Source: Umbelopsis ramanniana AG (taxonomy: Eukaryota; Mucoromycota; Umbelopsidomycetes; Umbelopsidales; Umbelopsidaceae). Taken from it: 64,000 bases of DNA. A program made the translations under genes and the position numbers. The notes under the pieces were generated by a model that was given only the letters and a program-made list of their open reading frames with translations, did not search any database and was not told the origin of the DNA. Shown in pieces: positions 21,970-33,751 of this stretch (positions are counted from its first letter, which is position 1; every line of letters begins with the position of its first letter). The stretch spans positions 1-64,000 of the forward strand of contig NW_026252116.1 in the NCBI RefSeq assembly GCF_025399195.1. Direction: 5' to 3'.

Positions 21970-24900
21970 TCACCAAATCCTTACCTGAGTGACTACCCCC
22001 GCAGCAACGGTTTCACCGCCTTTTCGAAGCATTACTCGTCCAAGGTCCTTGTTATCCTTGAAAGTTTCGAGTGGTATTGGCCTATTATCTAGCTTGATCC
22101 TTACTGTCGCCGTTGAACCTTTGGAAAGATGCCTAGAAAGATGGTTCGTTAGATATGGCACCGATGACGAGAAACAGGGAGGGAGTGAAAAACATTGAAT
22201 CTCACCTAGGATTTTTCTTAATTATCTCTCCAGTTGCCTTATCAATGGTCGCTATCAACTTCACAATCGATGCAGGTTCATTCAAGCTCTGGTGATGGAG
22301 AATGATAGGGAAACCTGACGTTATTGGCACCTTGATATCAAACACCACCAGTTGAGCAATGAAGGTCGATGTAACAGGTACTGGATGGGCTGGAGTACAT
22401 AGTACGGTGCCGGAACTAAAAGGATAGAATGAGTACCCAAAGCGCTGAAAGAGTAGGATCATGTAACAGCATCACAACATACCTTAGTTGCATAATATCA
22501 AGACCAGTTAAAGTCATAAGGCAAGAATCGCCTGCCGCACCCCAAGTTGCTGTATCATCATTAACCTGCATGGCTGGAGAATTGAGTAGTTAGTTGCCTG
22601 CAGCAGATATAAAAGTAGTACCAATGAAACCTTACTTTTTATCACACCAATTTCTCCACCTGGAATAGCCACAACTTGCTCTCCAACTTGAACATGCCCA
22701 GCGTCAATTCTACCAGCCACGGACACACCACTAGAGCTTCCGATACCGCCTTTGAAAAAGTCTGACACGGCCATTCTGAAGGGCTTGTCAAGGAGTCGAA
22801 CAGGCGGCTCAAATTGGTCTACAACGGATGAACATTAATAAGCCTTTTCCCCTATAAATTTGCTCTCAGTGCAGCCAGACTTACCAACACGCTCAACCAA
22901 GGTTTGGCCCTTGTACCAATCGTACAGCGGACATCCTTCTGTTTTCTTTACCAAGTTCTCGCCTGTTAGACCACTGACGGGCACAAAATGAAGTTTGCTC
23001 TTGCGGAAGCCAGCTTGAATAAGGAAAGTTCCAAGTTTTGCAGTAATCTCATCAAATCGAGGTTTCGACCATTCCATCTGTATTATGCCACATTATGATT
23101 AGCACCAAATGTCATGACTATACCATGGATACGCATTGAACAACATTACTTACAGCATCAAGTTTGTTCACTGCCACAATCATTTGTTGAACACCAAGAC
23201 TTCTAACAAGTAGAGCGTGTTCCTTTGTTTGTCCATTGGCATCAAAGCCGGCCTCAAATTCACCAGTCGTTGCGTCGATAACCAGAATGGCCACATCAGC
23301 CTGTTGACTGAAGGTTAGCGTCTTATACCTGCAAAATTTCGAATGTATTGGAAAGCCACATACCTGGGCGGCGCCGGAAATCATATTGGGAATAAAATCT
23401 CTGTGTCCCGGTGCATCCAACAATGTGAACTGTTTACTTGTGGTTTCAAAACTGTTTGTAGCAATATCCATAGTGATGCCACTTTTTTTTTTTTTTTTTA
23501 AGAAAAAAAAAAGATTGCTAAGTTACTGTAGCTTTCAATTAGCATTCAACACAAAGGTCATTCGCTTACCGAATACGCTCTTCACCGGTTTCATCAAGAA
23601 CCCATGCATACGCAAAGGAAGATTTGCCAATTTTTTGCGCTTCACGTTCGTATTTTCGTATGGTTTTCTCGCTAACTTGACCCAAAGCGTAAAGGAAGTG
23701 GCCCATCAAGGTTGATTTTCCAGCGTCAACATGGCCTGTAGGTACATATGTGAGTAATGCAAGATCCACTTTAAACTGATTTATCGCCAACGCCCATACC
23801 TATCACAACCATGTTCAATTTGGCCTTGTCTGATGTACGTTTTGCGTATTCCGCTTCAACATCAACCCGTTTCGATGGGGGGATTTTGGCTAATGGTGTA
23901 ACTTTAGGTGACGATGGCTGCGAACTCACAGGCGTTGATGCGATAGACGACACCTTCTTTGGCTTTGCTGTAGCGATCTTTAGTTTCTTTTCTCCCAGAT
24001 TCAAAGCCGCCATATCAAAGTCCATTTGATTATCATCGTCATCCTCCAAGAACTCTACATCTTCATCTGTGGACTTGCCTTGTCCACTGGTCACCTTTGC
24101 ATGCTGCTGGGATGGTTGTTTGCTCATAGATGTTGATTGTGCGGCTTTAGAGGCAGACTTGGTCTGATTGGCTGTATATGCGGAAGAGAGGAAATGTTTT
24201 ATTAGTAACCAGCAGCAGTTGCCAAATGAAGGTGAAGTAAAAAATGTTGAGATAGAAGGATTGGTAAAGCAGAGGGGGAAAAGGTGGGAATATGTGAGAG
24301 GGAATAGGCTGGTAAAGAGCAATTTTCAAATGTGTGGAAATTAAGCTGAATAGCCTAAGTGGATCCCTTGGTGAGTACTCCTTTTCGTCGAGATTGTGCG
24401 TTGCGAACTGTGTCATCCGGGCTCGGTGCATCAAACTTGAAGGCTCTCACATTTTTGCTGGATGGCATGATGTTCTGGTAAATGGTTGCGTTCAACGACT
24501 TCGATGCCGTCGAGATATTTAATTGAGACATTTCCAGTCTCTCAAAATTAGACTTCAACGGAGTAAAGAGAAATTCGGCCACTGAAGAGGGTGGTGCACA
24601 TAATGGATGGTCAAGGTAACCAAAAGTCAATTTTTCTTTGTTGTCTTTTGGAATCTCATTTGACGTTTGAACAGGGTTCGGGGAGCGATGGAACTGCTTG
24701 TCATTTTCCGCCATGGTTGATGGTATATTTTTATCCTCAGCACTGATATTACTTGATCGCTGTGGTGTTGTTGCAGTCGGAGGTGGCTTTTCTATGCCAT
24801 GATCAGTGGTTTCGGATGATGGTAAGGCACTGGCTGCTGAAAATGATGGGCTTTTTCGAGATGTGGCCAAGGCAGCTAAACCTTTCATGGCAGGCTTAGT

Positions 24901-26183
24901 TTGGTGCTTCAGAGCCAGTTTCGCCAGTGCACTTGTAGAGCTAGCTACATCAGCATCATTGGAGACTTTTGGTAAAATGCTTTTTGATTCTTGGCCACCG
25001 CCAGCTTGAGAGCGGGATGCTAATCGCTGAAGTGATGATGACCCACTTTTCGCTTTAGACTGCTGGGCAAGCGCCGACAATGCACTTGGTCGTGCACCAG
25101 GCCGTGTGTTCGCCAACGAAGATAGCTTTCCTGGAGTACTTGAATTTTCTCCAGTCTTCAAATTTGTCCCTTCAGCCGCCACGCTTGTCTTTGAGGGTGA
25201 TAAACTATCTGCTTTCTGGCTAGCCATTTTCATTCTCAGATTCGACAAGCTTGATCCGGTCCCCCGTGTTTGCCGCATCCGCGTGGAAGTTTGTCCATTG
25301 TTACTGAGTAATGATACAGGTCGATCAGTGGGTGGTGTTATGGGTCGGCCATTGCATTTTTGGTTGTCTGGTAAGGCAGTAAGAGCCGCCAATCGTCGTC
25401 GTCGTATCATTCGGTTGATATCACCATCTACAATGTTTGCGGTGAGAGGACGTTGACATAGGTGAGGAAAACACGCTGAGGTTTTTGTGCATTATATGTT
25501 GAACTATCTTATGAAAGCTGTTTCGAATATTTCACACTAATCACACCAGTCGTATAACTGGCAGAATGATGCCAGAGAAAGGGAAGTAGGGAATGGTAGG
25601 GGGAGGGACTAAAAAGAAAGACAGTGTAAAAGAAACCATTGTGCATACCTTTTGATGCTGCGGCTTTCGATGCTTCTTTAGCCTGCGCGCTCTTTTGCTT
25701 TGCAATTGTATCTAGAACATATCGATCTGTAAGCCGATTTATGCAAATAAAAAACAAGACCAACAACCCAGTATACCTAGTAAGAAGTTCACAGATTCTT
25801 CCTGGTCAAAATAATAGTACCATAGTGTCTCTTGAATGGTTTGTAGGGATATCGATGTGTCGTCGCCGATGACACTATAAATATGGGCCACACCTTCATC
25901 CATGGCAGTACGGTCTTCCTCAGACATTTCACTGAGATCCATCCCTGCCGAAATCGTCTGGATTAGCAAAAGCTAACCTCTGATTTTCGCTACTGCGAAT
26001 GACGTTACTTACCACCACCCTCGGCCTGATCGTATACTTCCTCGTCAGAATAGTCGTCTTCGGCGAGAACATCTGTGTAGCGACAACCATTAGACATCTT
26101 GAGTGAAAGCAACGTGTACATTGTGCTGAGTGCAAACCCTTACCATCTATGTCTAGATTTCTAACATTACGATGTCTTGACAT
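21970..26183 (-). CDS. HBS1: Hbs1 ribosome-rescue GTPase (full-length isoform)
   Basis: Predicted 657 residues. Hbs1 acts with Dom34/Pelota to split stalled ribosomes in no-go and non-stop decay. Exons: 26183-26144, 26072-26013, 25944-25777, 25711-25649, 24171-23800, 23735-23570, 23481-23364, 23300-23154, 23077-22885, 22818-22636, 22573-22483, 22415-22206, 22132-21970. The N-terminal HBS1_N domain (about 33-90) includes [18 protein letters not shown] and a WYYYFD core. The GTPase domain has GHVDAGKS (235-242), [26 protein letters not shown] and NKLDA, followed by the EF-1alpha-like domains II-III ([33 protein letters not shown]). The 1.48-kb intron after exon 4 contains an alternative exon described separately. 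The acceptor of the 23481-23364 exon follows a run of 17 A, unusual for a splice acceptor. It is divergent from the TIP30-like gene. Confidence 0.93.
24355..26183 (-). CDS. SKI7: Ski7-like short isoform of the HBS1 gene (alternative terminal exon)
   Basis: Alternative product of 467 residues: the four 5' exons of HBS1 (26183-26144, 26072-26013, 25944-25777, 25711-25649) joined to exon 25427-24355, which has its own TAG. Both alternative exons begin in the same phase, so either join is in frame. The 357 residues encoded by the exon are disordered, Ser/Ala-rich and basic, with repeated SxLxxLA-type segments ([35 protein letters not shown]). They end with [10 protein letters not shown] (440-449), resembling the exosome-binding motif of the human HBS1L short isoform. 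That isoform is the Ski7 equivalent bridging exosome and Ski complex, and is made by alternative splicing of HBS1L. No good donor was found after the motif, so the isoform appears to lack the GTPase domain, as in animals and unlike yeast Ski7. Expression is inferred. Confidence 0.75.
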
Positions 26184-26385
26184 TTTTCTATTACAAGTAA
26201 AAACAAGAGTTGATACCGAAATTGATCGATTACGCTTTCGTGTTTGACTGACTGCGGAGTTTTACTCTTTTTTTTTGGCTGTACGTTCTCACTTCAAATG
26301 CTTGCGGAAGATTGCGTAAGACGTGGAGTGTCGCTAGTTATATAAACGCCCTACATCGTTTCGGATTCACTCAATCGCATTTGCA
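26184..26385. promoter_or_regulatory. Shared divergent promoter of HBS1/SKI7 and the TIP30-like gene
   Basis: Only 202 bases separate the two start codons, which face away from each other, so the core promoters must overlap or abut. The segment includes a T run and a TATATAA-like stretch (GTTATATAAAC near 26337-26347) facing the TIP30-like gene. Confidence 0.5.
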
Positions 26386-27372
26386 ATGTCTGAAGCTGGA
26401 AAGAAAGCTTTGATTCTAGGAGCTACTGGTATGCTCCTTCACTAGTATATAGTTTGTTCTAAATGACATATTTACAATTTTCTGCGAACAGGCGCTGTGG
26501 GAAAAACTCTACTCCGTGAAGTGTTATTAGCGGACACCTACAAGAGCGTCACCACCATTGGAAGACGCGAAGTCAAGCTGGACGATTCGATACCGCAAAG
26601 TAAGCTGGTATGTCCGCTATGTTGATCTGGAAAATGATGCCCAAACCATCATTAAGTTTTCCTTATTAGGTTCAGAAAACTGTCGACTTTGACAACTTGG
26701 AAGCCAGTCGCAAAGAAATGAAAGGATACGAGTAAGTTTAAATAGATGGTTACGCTCACACGATAAACCATTGAAAAAGTGTCCAACTCGTCCTAGGGAC
26801 GTGTTCTGCTGCCTTGGCACCACAAGGGCTGATGCTGGTAGTGCTGAAGCCTTCAAAAAGATTGATCACGACTACGTTGTTAATTCTGCCAAGATCATTG
26901 CCGAAGAAAATCCTGGAACAGACGGTGGTCTCAGCCCAGTTCACTTTTTGTACTGTTCATCTGGTGTAAGTTTTGCAGGGTCATTTTCATCAACCTTGTC
27001 TCCACCCGACTCTCATCAATCTTTTCTCATAATGCATAGGCTGCGAATAAGAACTCGCCTTTCCTTTACCTTCAATCAAAGGGCCAGACAGAAGAAGATC
27101 TTATAAATGTAGGATTCAAGCGAGTATCTATCTTTCGACCTGGTTACCTGCAGATTGAGGAAAAGCGTCCTCAAGCACGCATTGCTGACAGCATTCTCAG
27201 TAAATTTATGGGCTTTACTAGAGCCGTCGGCTGGCGTTTGGATGTACCCGTAGCTGTTGTTGGTAGAGCTATGTTACATGCCGCTACTCATCCTGTCGAC
27301 GCTACGGGCAAGTTAGGCAAAACTTCCTCACAATTTATTGAGAATCCGGAGATTGAAGTAACTGGTGCTTAA
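26386..27372 (+). CDS. FMP52: TIP30/HTATIP2-like NAD(P)-binding protein (yeast Fmp52-type)
   Basis: Predicted 240 residues from exons 26386-26428, 26492-26607, 26670-26731, 26797-26965 and 27040-27372. An atypical short-chain dehydrogenase with the N-terminal Rossmann motif LILGATGAVGKTLL (GxxGxxG completed across the first splice junction), the VFCCLGTTRADAGSAEAF segment typical of TIP30/Fmp52, a YxxxK-type catalytic pair in FLYLQSKGQTEE, and FRPGYL. Yeast Fmp52 is mitochondrial; the animal protein is a metastasis suppressor and nuclear-import regulator. Substrate here is unknown. Length and motif order fit the family. Confidence 0.9.
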
Positions 27373-28288
27373 TTCGTTGTTCTACCATCTACTTGCCAAT
27401 CCAAATTTTTATATATATGAATATAATGTAAATCTTTAGGTAACACGTTGTTATAAAATTTGAATGACTTTTTGCGAACGAGAGGAGTTTCAGATTCGTT
27501 GATTGTAGAAGTCATACAGGGCTTAGATAGAATGATAGGAGGTATGCGGATCATTTAAGTTAGCTGTTCATGATTGGGTGCCAGTGTGATGGTCAGCATA
27601 TGAGATACCATGCTATTATCACTGCTTGTAACTGGTGAGCACCTGCGAACCGAAAGACAGCTTAATCTCCGCATAATGCTTTGGCCACCGGTTGAATATG
27701 TCACGGCACCATGTTTTAAGCTTTTTGTTACCAAGGAAATGTGCCTATATTATTCAAGACTTTGGTTTCATGCTTTATTGAATAAAATTGCAACTGCTGA
27801 ATTTGGTGTCATCTCTTTATGCAATTTACAGCGTATGGCTCCTTCGCTCCTTTTTGAAGCCGTCATTTGTAATGGGCTTCAAATCGGGACTGACAAGTGC
27901 AACTTTCTCAGTCACAATGAAAATCCCTACATTCACAGACAAACAGCCGACAGAAAGACCATGTTCGAAGGCAAAGGTATGAATAGGAGTATCAAATGCT
28001 TCATCTGCATAATGTCTAGAAGAAGGTTTTAGATAACTTAAATAAGTTACCTTTCTCTTCTATAGATTCTACCGCAGGAGATAGTACAGGAATACAATAT
28101 AAAATAACAAAATTTTGACATCTAAAAAACTGGCAATTTCGCAAGCGTCCAATGTGTTAGGCCATACAATCATGCGGAATATATTCTTCTCAGTATAATT
28201 TTTTTATATTTTTGTATTTTGCTTTCTTAGTTCGCGGATTTCCTGTCCTGTACTCTTTTCGCATTTTCACATATTGGTTTGTCACAGG
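27373..28288. other. Intergenic region upstream of the RhoGEF gene
   Basis: AT-rich. A plus-strand open frame at 27610-28032 has no domain and unfavourable composition and is not annotated as a gene. The last 250 bases are probably the RhoGEF promoter and leader. Confidence 0.4.
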
Positions 28289-31200
28289 ATGACGAATCCA
28301 ATATCGCCTGTCAGTACGTCTGGCAGTATTGTCGCTTCCTCGATCACCACTGGCGACAACCTTCCGTTCGCAACGTCTCACATCAGGAACAGCACCTCAG
28401 AGGAAGTTATCCTGCATACGGAACATTCTGCCATATCGATTGATGAGTTTTCGCGCATGGCAATTGATGAGCACAAAGCTACGTTCAATAGTCTTAATAC
28501 ATCTGAAACAACCTCGCCTACAGAAGATCGTTCGCTAGATAATGGCAGGCTTGAATTGGTAAGTTCTGGTCTCATTGCACCATTATCTCTAGTTGCGATA
28601 TAAACACGACTAAAGATATCGCAGCAAAGCATGGAGACAACGAATTACTGTACCATACCTGGAAGGGAAGCTTTCTCACGGCCACCTTCTCTGAATGAAT
28701 ATTCCACTTCATATATTTCAGCTTTTTCTGAAGACTTGTCTAACAAAGACATTGATCAGTCGGATAAAAAAGAGAATGAATCGATTGTTTTGATAGTGTC
28801 AAGAAGCAGTCTCGAGCAACCTCCAAGTACTCCTTCACTTACATACTCCTTTGATAAAGCGCTTCCGGAGATTGTGGAGATTGAACCTAAGAAGATACAA
28901 GTGGATTCAACAGAGGCAAGAAAGTCTATGAGAGGACGTCATGCCTTACTCGAGCTCATGGAAACAGAAAGGGCGTTTGTGAAGGATTTGCGGATATTGG
29001 TGAAGGTACAATGAGGGAGGATACCATAAATGGACACCACCTGAGAACACGTTTGGCTAACTTTCCATGTCTGTAGACCTGTCTTGAACCACTAGAAGAG
29101 ATTTCATGGATACCCACTGAGCATAAAAAGCTGCTGATCAGAAACGGTCAAGCCATCCTTGAATTTCAAACGGAGTTTTTGGATGCTCTGGAAGAAGCGT
29201 ATACCACCAAACCTTTTACCCATGATAAAGAGACATATGGAGGCGATTTGAGAGCAATTGCCCGATGCTTTTCTCAACTTGTGAGTGTTCTTGAAAATTT
29301 CCTGCATCGGTTTGCTCTGACTAACATCGGCTATCATTAAGGGAAAAGGATTTTCGGTGTACACAGACTATTGTATACAACATGACAGTGCTATGAAGTT
29401 ATATAAAGAATACTTCTCTCGGATCGAGTTCATATCTTACCTTAGGAAATGTTCTTCTGAAAAAAGTGAGGAAAAAGCAAATTCAAGACTTCAGTTTGAT
29501 GATTATTTGATCAAGGTAATTTATGGTTAATGTAACTTTGGCAGTTGTCAGCTTTGTAGAGCAAAAAAGGATATATAATCTAGTCCATTCTGATTCTAAC
29601 CGTTACCAACGCAGCCTGTACAGAGAATTTGTCGCTATCAACTTTTACTGAAGGAGATCAACAAATTCACTGCGAAAGGGAGTGTAGAAGATGAAGAGTT
29701 GGTGAAAGCGATCAAGACAATGGACGGAGTGGTTGGAAACATTAATCAAGAAAAGGAAAAGCAGGATGTAGCTGCCAAGACCGACCTTTTCATATCGAGG
29801 CTCGAGGACCATTGGGTATGATATTAGTATTTTCGCATTGGACAATATATATCTCTTCTAACAAAAAATTGTTATAGAAATTGAACAAGCGTTTTGTTCG
29901 ACCCCTTGGCTCCTTCATGATATCGGGAGCTTTGGAAATGATGTATTTGACTGAGGGTTCTAAAGTCAAATACCTTGGTTGCGCAGTATTCAACACCTAC
30001 ATGATTATTATACGAACGAAAAAGCTGAATCAGTACGAACCCAAATATTGGTTTCCGTTACGTCTTTTTGAATTGACTGATTTGGAGGAAGGTCAAGGTA
30101 AAATAATCAAAAATTAAAATGTGTTCGAAAAAATATATTGCAGGTGTCCTCACTCATATCTTTGTCCCTTAGGAAACCTTATGTATGCATGGATACTCCA
30201 CTACGATAGACATTGGTTTGAATTCTCGGCAACGTGTCAAAAAGAAAAAACAGTTTGGTTGAAGGCAATTCGCGAAGCAATCGATCACTCAAGAGCACAG
30301 CATGACGCTCGCATCGCACAGAGTAATGAAAATGGTGGGACAGCAGAAGAGCTTTTGGTATCGTCTCTGGAAGACTCAGTTCCATCAACTCCAAAGCTCA
30401 GATCAGCAACGTCATTTGCCAGCCTTTCGGATTCTACCATTCCAGATACATTGCTGGCTGATGTCTCTGCTTCTCTCAAATCACCTGTTTATCACCCCGA
30501 CTCGAACAAAGGCCATCATTACTCACCCTCATACACTGAAGTCGAGCCTTCAACGTCATCTTCAACAGAAACAAGCAGACTATCTCAATATAGCGTTGAA
30601 CAAAGTCCTTCATCTAGCCGCCTCTTGAATCGATATTCCCATTCAGCATTAGATCAAATATACAGTCGTGATCAGAGATATAGCTACCACACCTCAATAC
30701 CCCCACAGCTTCTACACAATACATCGCACTCACAGTCAATCTACAGTCATCGACACACAAGCTCAATTGATTTAAAGGATTTATTCCAGCCCTCTGGCGT
30801 CAAAGAGAAAATGCACCAATTTAAAAGTAGCCATTTTCATGCACAAAGAATGACCGTCGATCAAAAATTGCAGGATGTCAGTACAGATAACTTTTTGGCT
30901 GCAAGGGCATGGTCTGTTAGAGATAGAGACAGTTTTGATGGAAGCAAACGACGATCTGGTATTCACAAGACAGTTTCAATGATGTCCTTCCCCAAAAACA
31001 ACGAATATGTCGCATTGGATGAAAATTCGCCTGAAGGTCATTCTCCAAATGATGCGGTCTCGTATCCTGCTCATCAGTCCATAGGCGGTATGGTGATCAA
31101 TGCAGTAAAACGAAAGGCATCACTTCCTGATCATCGTCGTAGTCGTTACATTTATGCTGACGCACAGGACAGCAACAAACCAAAATCGGCAGGCCTGATT

Positions 31201-32417
31201 GAAGAAAAAAACTACAGTTACATTCAAAGACAGCGGTCTATATCCTTGAAGTCAATCAATAACGAACACAGGATGACAAGACTATCAGGAAGTTTCATAT
31301 TTCCATCCTTCAGTTCCACAACCCAAACGAGAAAGTCATATTCAGGGCCTGAAACTTCGAGTAGTTTGGATGGTAAAGAAGCCATGTCGCCCAGTATGCA
31401 ATCCAATGGCTTGATCGGAAAGTTTGTTGGAAAATTTAGCAGCTTCGGTACTACCACTAAAGGAAGGAATAGCGACCATTGGTTCAAAGCAGATGAACGG
31501 CAGCATGGATCAACGGAGGTTCCAGTAAGTCTTTAGACGTCTTTTCTTAACTAAGCATAAGATGAATGAAATAATAATCATTCGGATCTTGATTACAGCC
31601 ACAACAACCCCAAATATCAATCAGTGTAAATCGAAGAAACAGTGTGAAAGCTTCATTATCATCCCCATTGAAGAATTCTCATATGGCTGACGAGACTAGT
31701 GATGCTATAACAGCTGAAAGTTGCTCTAGTGTTCCAAGGAGCTATTCGACCTTTTCAGCATTCCATAAGAGCGTGTATTCAGAGTCAGCATTGCCACCCA
31801 CTCCGAACGACCACAAGCACCACCGAGCTGAAGCCAAGGTTGATTTCTCGGTAACGAAACCTACCAGTGTAACAGAAACAACGCAAATGGAGAAGGAGAA
31901 AAAAATGCACACTCTCCGAAAATTCAAGGACATTGCTTCTCCTCGGATCAAATCTGGTGCTTTGATGCTATTGGCTAAGCGAAACAATATGCAGAGCCAA
32001 AAGTCGCCACCAAAGGATGCCGATATTACTTCATTTCGAAAAGGTTGGCTTAAAAAAACGACCAACAGCCATAAGGAAGCTTCAGAAAATGGATCAAACG
32101 AAAGCTCTCCCATAAATATCTCACCTCGAACGTCAAATCTGGATGTAGACCATAAGACTCGAACGTCTGTCGAGATAACAAAGGTCGACGTATCAGGTAC
32201 ACCCAGCTCCGGTTATGCACCTCAAGATGGCAGAGCCTCTCAAGTTTCTCCAAAGCATTCTACAAATGATGGAAACGAATCCAATGACAGTTTTGTTTCG
32301 TGCAACTCATCCAACCCACTGAATGATAACAGTGTTCCAACAAGGTCACTTAGCAAAGTGGAAATGTTACTTTCGATAGATACATCAAGAGATCGAGCGC
32401 CTCAAACACGGCGCTAG
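28289..32417 (+). CDS. Rho guanine nucleotide exchange factor (DH-PH) with long Ser-rich tail
   Basis: Predicted 1206 residues from exons 28289-28558, 28625-29005, 29077-29280, 29342-29515, 29615-29815, 29878-30097, 30173-31524 and 31599-32417. A disordered, Ser/Thr-rich N-terminus precedes a DH domain (about 190-410). The DH domain begins RHALLELMETERAFVKDLRI and has the signature KPVQRICRYQLLLKEI at about 343-358. A PH domain follows (about 411-550), with FVRPLGSFMISGALEMM and WFEFSATCQKEKTVWLKAI. The 650-residue tail is low-complexity with Ser, His and Lys-rich segments and no recognised domain; no CNH or DEP domain is present, unlike Rom2/Tus1-type GEFs. The likely role is activation of a Rho/Cdc42 GTPase in polarity or wall signalling; the target is unknown. 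At the 6/7 junction two acceptors lie 29 bases apart, and the upstream one gives an immediate stop. Confidence 0.9.
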
Positions 32418-32803
32418 TTAGATATTGTAATTAGAAACCACTTCTTTTTTGATACAACAGAAAACAAATTTATATCGCAAATAATGTACAATAACTTGCA
32501 CCCATTGCGCTTTTTGTGATATTCCAACTTTGCATTGTTGTCAATGGACCTGTAACCCCGATCCAACTGGTGACTGCCTTAAGTACGCTGCGAGTGCAAC
32601 GCCCACTTGACATTCAAATCACTTTTGTTCTTTCCAATTCGTTGAACTTGTGTGCTGCTTCGGGTACCTAGAAGTTGAGCTTCTGTCACAGTTGAAGAGG
32701 AGAGAAATTTGCGAGCTTTTTCTTTGTTTCTGTCTGGAATCAAAACTGAAAATCCCGTCGAACGACATATTGCAAACAAGGGCCATTTACAATCTTTGTG
32801 ATC
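32418..32803. other. Intergenic region between RhoGEF and the zinc-knuckle gene
   Basis: 3' region of the RhoGEF gene and promoter/leader of the CNBP-like gene. Nothing further recognised. Confidence 0.4.
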
Positions 32804-33751
32804 ATGCCACCGAGAAGAACATGCTATAAATGCGGCAATGGTAAGGCTATTGCATTTCTTTTATATTGGTTTTGGGTGGACATTTGCGGATGGCCACGAT
32901 TATAGCGCTCCGCTTGGCGCTATGGCCGAGCGTTGTCACTTTTTGTCTACCTTGAATTAAATTCCCCCCTTCATTTTGGCCTGAATAGCTGGACACTTTG
33001 CCGAATCTTGCCCAGAACCTGAAAAACTTTGTTATAACTGTAAACAGCCTGGTCATCAAGCCAATGAATGCACGGAACCCAAGACTTTACAATCTAAGCA
33101 ATGCTACGCCTGTGGTGGAGGTACAGTACTTTTTGCCCCCGTGTGTCTGGAATCCCTAAATATCAACTGATTGTTCGCGTTAGTTGGCCATATCCAGGCC
33201 GACTGTCCAAGTGTAGGAAGAATTCCGGCAGCTGGAGCAGGCATTGGTCGCTGCTATACGTGCGGTCGTATCGGCCATATTGCTCGAAATTGTAATAATG
33301 CTGGCTTTGAAGGCGTCCCATCTTACCATCGTAACTTTGGAAGATACCAAAATGGCTATGAAGGAGCAGGAGTCCAAAATGGGTCAAACTTCCGTGTAAT
33401 TTGTTACAAGTGTGGTGGTTAGTATCAATTGTAAACTTTCCAGATTGGCCTTGGTACTCATCCAGTGTGCTTTAGGTTACAACCACTTTGCCAGAGATTG
33501 CCAGGCCAGCGGAGTCAAATGCTATAATTGTGGTAAATTTGGTCACATTGTAAGTCGCCAAAGATTTTCTTTTTGGTTTTGCTTATGAAATAACCATTAT
33601 AATATTTTTTTGTTATCCAAAGTCTCGCGATTGCCCTAACGCAGCTGGTAGCGATCGAAGTATCAAGACTTGTTATCGATGCGGTGTTAAGGGCCATATT
33701 TCCAAGGATTGCCCCAATAACAATGGCGTTACCATTGAAGCTTACGATTAG
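32804..33751 (+). CDS. GIS2: CNBP/Gis2/Byr3-like protein with seven CCHC zinc knuckles
   Basis: Predicted 201 residues from exons 32804-32840, 32989-33120, 33184-33417, 33476-33549 and 33623-33751. Seven CX2CX4HX4C knuckles are visible: CYKCGNAGHFAESC, CYNCKQPGHQANEC, CYACGGVGHIQADC, CYTCGRIGHIARNC, CYKCGGYNHFARDC, CYNCGKFGHISRDC and CYRCGVKGHISKDC. Knuckle five has Asn-His in place of the usual Gly-His but keeps all zinc ligands. A Gly/Tyr/Arg/Asn-rich linker separates knuckles four and five. Proteins of this family bind single-stranded G-rich RNA or DNA and act in translation and mRNA granules. Introns 1-3 interrupt knuckles 1, 3 and 5 at the same point and phase. The first ATG (ATCATGCC) gives the conserved MPPRRTCYKC start. 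Confidence 0.93.

Noticed and set aside
27610-28032. 140-codon plus-strand ORF
   Set aside because: No domain, composition like AT-rich noncoding DNA, and no start or splice context.
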